This document shows positions 9,962-64,000 of a stretch of 64,000 bases of DNA, piece after piece; position 1 is the stretch's first letter, and every line of letters starts with the position of its first letter. This DNA is from Timema cristinae. Lineage: Eukaryota > Arthropoda > Insecta > Phasmatodea > Timematidae. The position numbers and the translations under genes were made by a program. Location of the stretch: contig JBCFYV010001001.1 of assembly GCA_039000515.1 (NCBI GenBank), positions 2,517,889-2,581,888 of the forward strand. Direction: 5' to 3'. The notes under the pieces are model-generated. The model did not search any database, was not told where the DNA came from, and worked only from the letters and a program-made list of their open reading frames with translations.

Positions 9962-11904
9962 TTTTTAAAAAAATTTTATATTGTTCTAAATTTGCTTGGG
10001 GCTTAATATAAAAATGCAAACTTTTATTTCAAAATTATCACTTTATTTTTTCAGTTGCACTTTTATCCCTAAGATTATATATAATGTACTCTCATTGTTT
10101 GGCATCACTCTTCAGATACACATAGAAAGATATTGTATAAGTGCTTTTATCAGTTTATCATTATTTTTAAACAATTGTTTGTGTCTTAACCTTTATCTAA
10201 GGAACGTTAGTCTATTACAACCTCCAAAGGAAACTAACCACACAGTAGAACCAGCTACGTCACTCATGTTAATTGCATTAACAAGTGTGTGAGTAGGATG
10301 GAATGGTACGTGGCTATGCAACAAAAAAAACAACCTTTAATTGAACGATTGGAGAAAGTAGTTTTATCTTAACACTTGTGCATTAAGTTTCAGTTAACAC
10401 AATAATACAATTATTAGACTTATCTTTATGTTTATCTGTGTAGTGTTTGATTGAACATGTATTATTGTATCTATAATGGTAAAAGTTTTTTTTTTGGTAC
10501 AAGTTGTGTCAATATTTTGTTAAATAAATATTGTAGTTATTAAATGTCAGCTGGTGGATCTTAATTGTAGATTTTCAAACTAGGTAGGCCTATTTATGTA
10601 TATATAATAATATTTTATCATTTTACTTATACTTTATGTTACACTTGCATCATTTTTACATTCTCTCGACAACTCGTAGAGAGAAGTGTTGTGATCGTCA
10701 AAAAATTTGAACTCGAGATTTTGATAAATGTCAACATTTCACGACCCCCTGAAACCAGAAAAGGGGTTTTCACAATGCCGTCTGATTGTCTGTCTGTACC
10801 TTGGTATAGAGCCGAAACTATTTTACCGGTTGGGCTTGGACTTGGTTAACCAGATTTTCATAAGCTCCCCCAAGGGGTTTTTGGAATTAGATATCTAACC
10901 CTAAATCTAACGGTAGCTTACTGAAGGGAAAAAATATATTTTCTCAAAATTCGCTCTGACAATTTTGATTAAATTTTATATCTAGACGCTGTTTCTTACT
11001 ATAAACAAGATGGCAATTCTCATTTTATCATGAAAATGACTTTGAGGTAAAACATGTGGGAGATTTCCAATTTTCATCATTTCCCTGCAACTATTTGAGA
11101 TATGAAATAACTTATCGTTGTAAAGTTGTACTATTAAAGATAATTTTTTTTATTTGAAATATATGTTTATAAAACAAATAATTTCTGAGCTATCATCAAA
11201 TATACATACTTATACATCCAGGTATCTAGATGAATTTGATTCTCATGCTCTTTGGTGGACAAAGATGTCTCTCTTTTGTCAATATTTTTGTAACAGTGTT
11301 CTTAGTTGCTAGTAAGTAAGTACTGTAACAGTGTATATTATTTCATTTATGATCTTTGGTGTACTATTTCTACAACAATGTAATGATCTATTATTTCGTT
11401 TCTCAAATCTTATTTTAAGATAAAAGATGGAGAAAGTCTGTGTGATGCACTGTTCCATTTATTCAATCACTACTTTATCCTATCTAACTTCTGTGTGTAC
11501 CAAATAAATTGGATACATTTATAGCCTTAGCTATACACAGGTGGGACTTTTATTTCAACAATGTTGCTGCAAAAGACCATGGAGATGCTACTTTAATACA
11601 TACTTGAGTTTATTTCAAGTTATAAAAAGTGTACATGTATGACTGTTTGGATAATGTTGAAGCGAAGGGTGTATGCAAGGATATGGAAGTGTAGAGAAAG
11701 TTAGTGAGGACGGATTAAGGAGTTGTTTTTTGAGCTATATACACAGTGTATTGCTTACCTCTAAGAGTATGGTGTGATTAAAGTATGTATGTATGTATTC
11801 ATGTATGTATGAAAAGTGTATTTTTCTTCCTTATACTAGGAAAAATGATGCCTGGTAAAAGCTGAAGTTCTTTTTATAAACATCATCTTTCAACGAGCAC
11901 AAAA

Positions 11905-62997
<51,093 letters not shown>

Positions 62998-64000
62998 GTA
63001 TTGCATTGTGTTTGCTACAATAAAATAGAAACTTTGGATTTTGATTGGCACCCGTTAAGTATGAAGCAATAATAAATATACAAACTCGCAAACCCCTCAC
63101 TCTAACCCCAATACACACACAAATAAATATCTATTATTAACTTTATTTACGTTTCCTTTTAAGTGCTAGCCAACAGTCCAAAGACCTATATAGCATTAAA
63201 TTAACTTAAAAACTTTAGTTGTAAAGGTCATTCCCTGATTTTTCATTTAATTTTAAAATAATATTGTTTAATTCGTAAATTTAAATATAACTAGGGATGG
63301 GACTCTCAGATCCTTAAGAATATTCAAGATTAGACGATTTGAGAAAATTTCAGATTTGAGACTCAAATCCTTTAAAAAAAAACTTATTTTTTTTACTTTT
63401 TTGGGTAAATTTTTCTTAGAGCTCTAAGACTGCTTATTGGGTTCAGAACCAATTATAATTATAGAAGGAATTGAACAACCAGGCCCCATACCAATAATTT
63501 AACACTTAACCGAATGTTAACACTTAGTTACTATTTGTATTTTCTATTATTTTGTTTTTTCTCGTATGGTCATAATTTTTTACAAGATTCAGATTCAAGG
63601 GTACATTGATGATTTAGAGTCGTAAAATAATCCATTCCACCCAACTCTAAATTTAAGTGAAATTTTTTTTGAAATGCAATTTATCCAATGTCCTTTTCTT
63701 GTGTTTGTCCTTTATGTTTTTCTTATATATGTTCCTATCTAAATGTTCTATCATTCTCTACCAATTTCATTTTTCTCTCTTTTTTGTTTTTTGGTTTCCT
63801 CTTTTAGGGAGTTGCATTGCGTGTTTCACCCTCCCTCCTGATGAGTTTCAATAGAATGAAACCTAGGTCAGAGGATTGGGTAGTAATGACCTCTTTGTCC
63901 AATAACAGCACTGTTAAGTGTGAACTGTGTTCTTCTTTTCATTGTAAGAGCCATATTTTGTTCATTCCATTTTATATCTTTCTATCTATATTTTTTGTAT
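62998..64000 (+). other. MRP intron 26, partial
   Basis: Donor GTATTG. AT-rich. An old repeat similar to 46130-46330 lies at 63295-63500 (TCCTTAAGAATATTCAAG and TTAACACTTAACCGAATG), and repeat F at 63825-63960. No NBD2 exon found. Confidence 0.6.
63825..63960 (+). repeat. Repeat F copy
   Basis: CACCCTCCCTCCTGATGAGT, GAATGAAACCTAGGTCAGAG, AGTGTGAACTGTGTTC. The GGCAGCC part seen in other copies is missing. Confidence 0.7.

Larger units (their letters stand above)
2394..11904. other. Intergenic region between divergent Gemin4-like and MRP genes
   Basis: About 9.5 kb between the two start codons, which are transcribed away from each other. Both promoters must lie here, but I could not place a TATA box or initiator with confidence. 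It holds an ATCGATTA-rich repeat, a ~100-bp direct duplication, a perfect hairpin, the hAT/LINE composite, a pogo-like MITE and SINEs of families A, B and E. Stretches 6660-7980, 8300-8780 and 9190-9420 are AT-rich with nothing recognisable. 9962-10650 is plain AT-rich DNA. 10660-11000 looks like part of an old dispersed repeat of unknown class. 11000-11900 is plain. Confidence 0.6.

Overview
This window is animal nuclear DNA: AT-rich, intron-rich and full of repeats, with GT-AG splice sites. It is most likely from an insect. The main gene resembles the Drosophila multidrug resistance-associated protein (MRP) more closely than vertebrate MRP1 at its N-terminus. The mobile elements (mariner DD34D, hAT, pogo-like, non-LTR retrotransposons and tRNA-derived SINEs) suit a hemipteran-type genome, but the order is a guess.

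Two protein-coding genes are supported, arranged head to head about 9.5 kb apart. On the minus strand at the left edge are the first two coding exons of a gene I read as Gemin4, a subunit of the SMN complex (exon 1 at 2306-2393, exon 2 at 247-1613). It continues past the left edge. On the plus strand, from 11905 to beyond the right edge, is an ABCC-family exporter (MRP1/ABCC1-like). I placed 26 coding exons by homology and splice-site phase. They cover TMD0, the L0 linker, TMD1, a complete NBD1, the inter-domain linker and TMD2, about 1258 residues. NBD2 lies beyond position 64000. Every junction is in phase except at three places, at the start of exon 6, inside exon 6 and at the start of exon 24. 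At each, one G appears to be missing from a short G run, which points to consensus error or a damaged allele.

Most of the rest is mobile DNA. Between the genes lie a hAT element with an exact 8-bp target duplication and a broken non-LTR retrotransposon inside it (3683-6644), a pogo-like MITE (8784-9180), SINEs, and a perfect 27-bp hairpin at 3456-3525. Intron 2 holds the 3' part of a LINE interrupted by a dead mariner (15211-16574). Intron 21 is inflated to 9.5 kb by an 8.2-kb LTR retrotransposon (46414-54606, minus strand). It has near-identical 1.7-kb LTRs, a lysine-tRNA-type primer site, a polypurine tract and a 662-codon gag, but no visible pol. The LTRs themselves carry a second, embedded primer-site-like motif.

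At least six dispersed short repeat families recur through the introns, labelled here SINE-A to SINE-E and repeat F. SINE-A and SINE-B have different tRNA-like heads but share one 3' tail. The labels are mine. No tRNA or rRNA gene, CRISPR array or prokaryotic feature is present.
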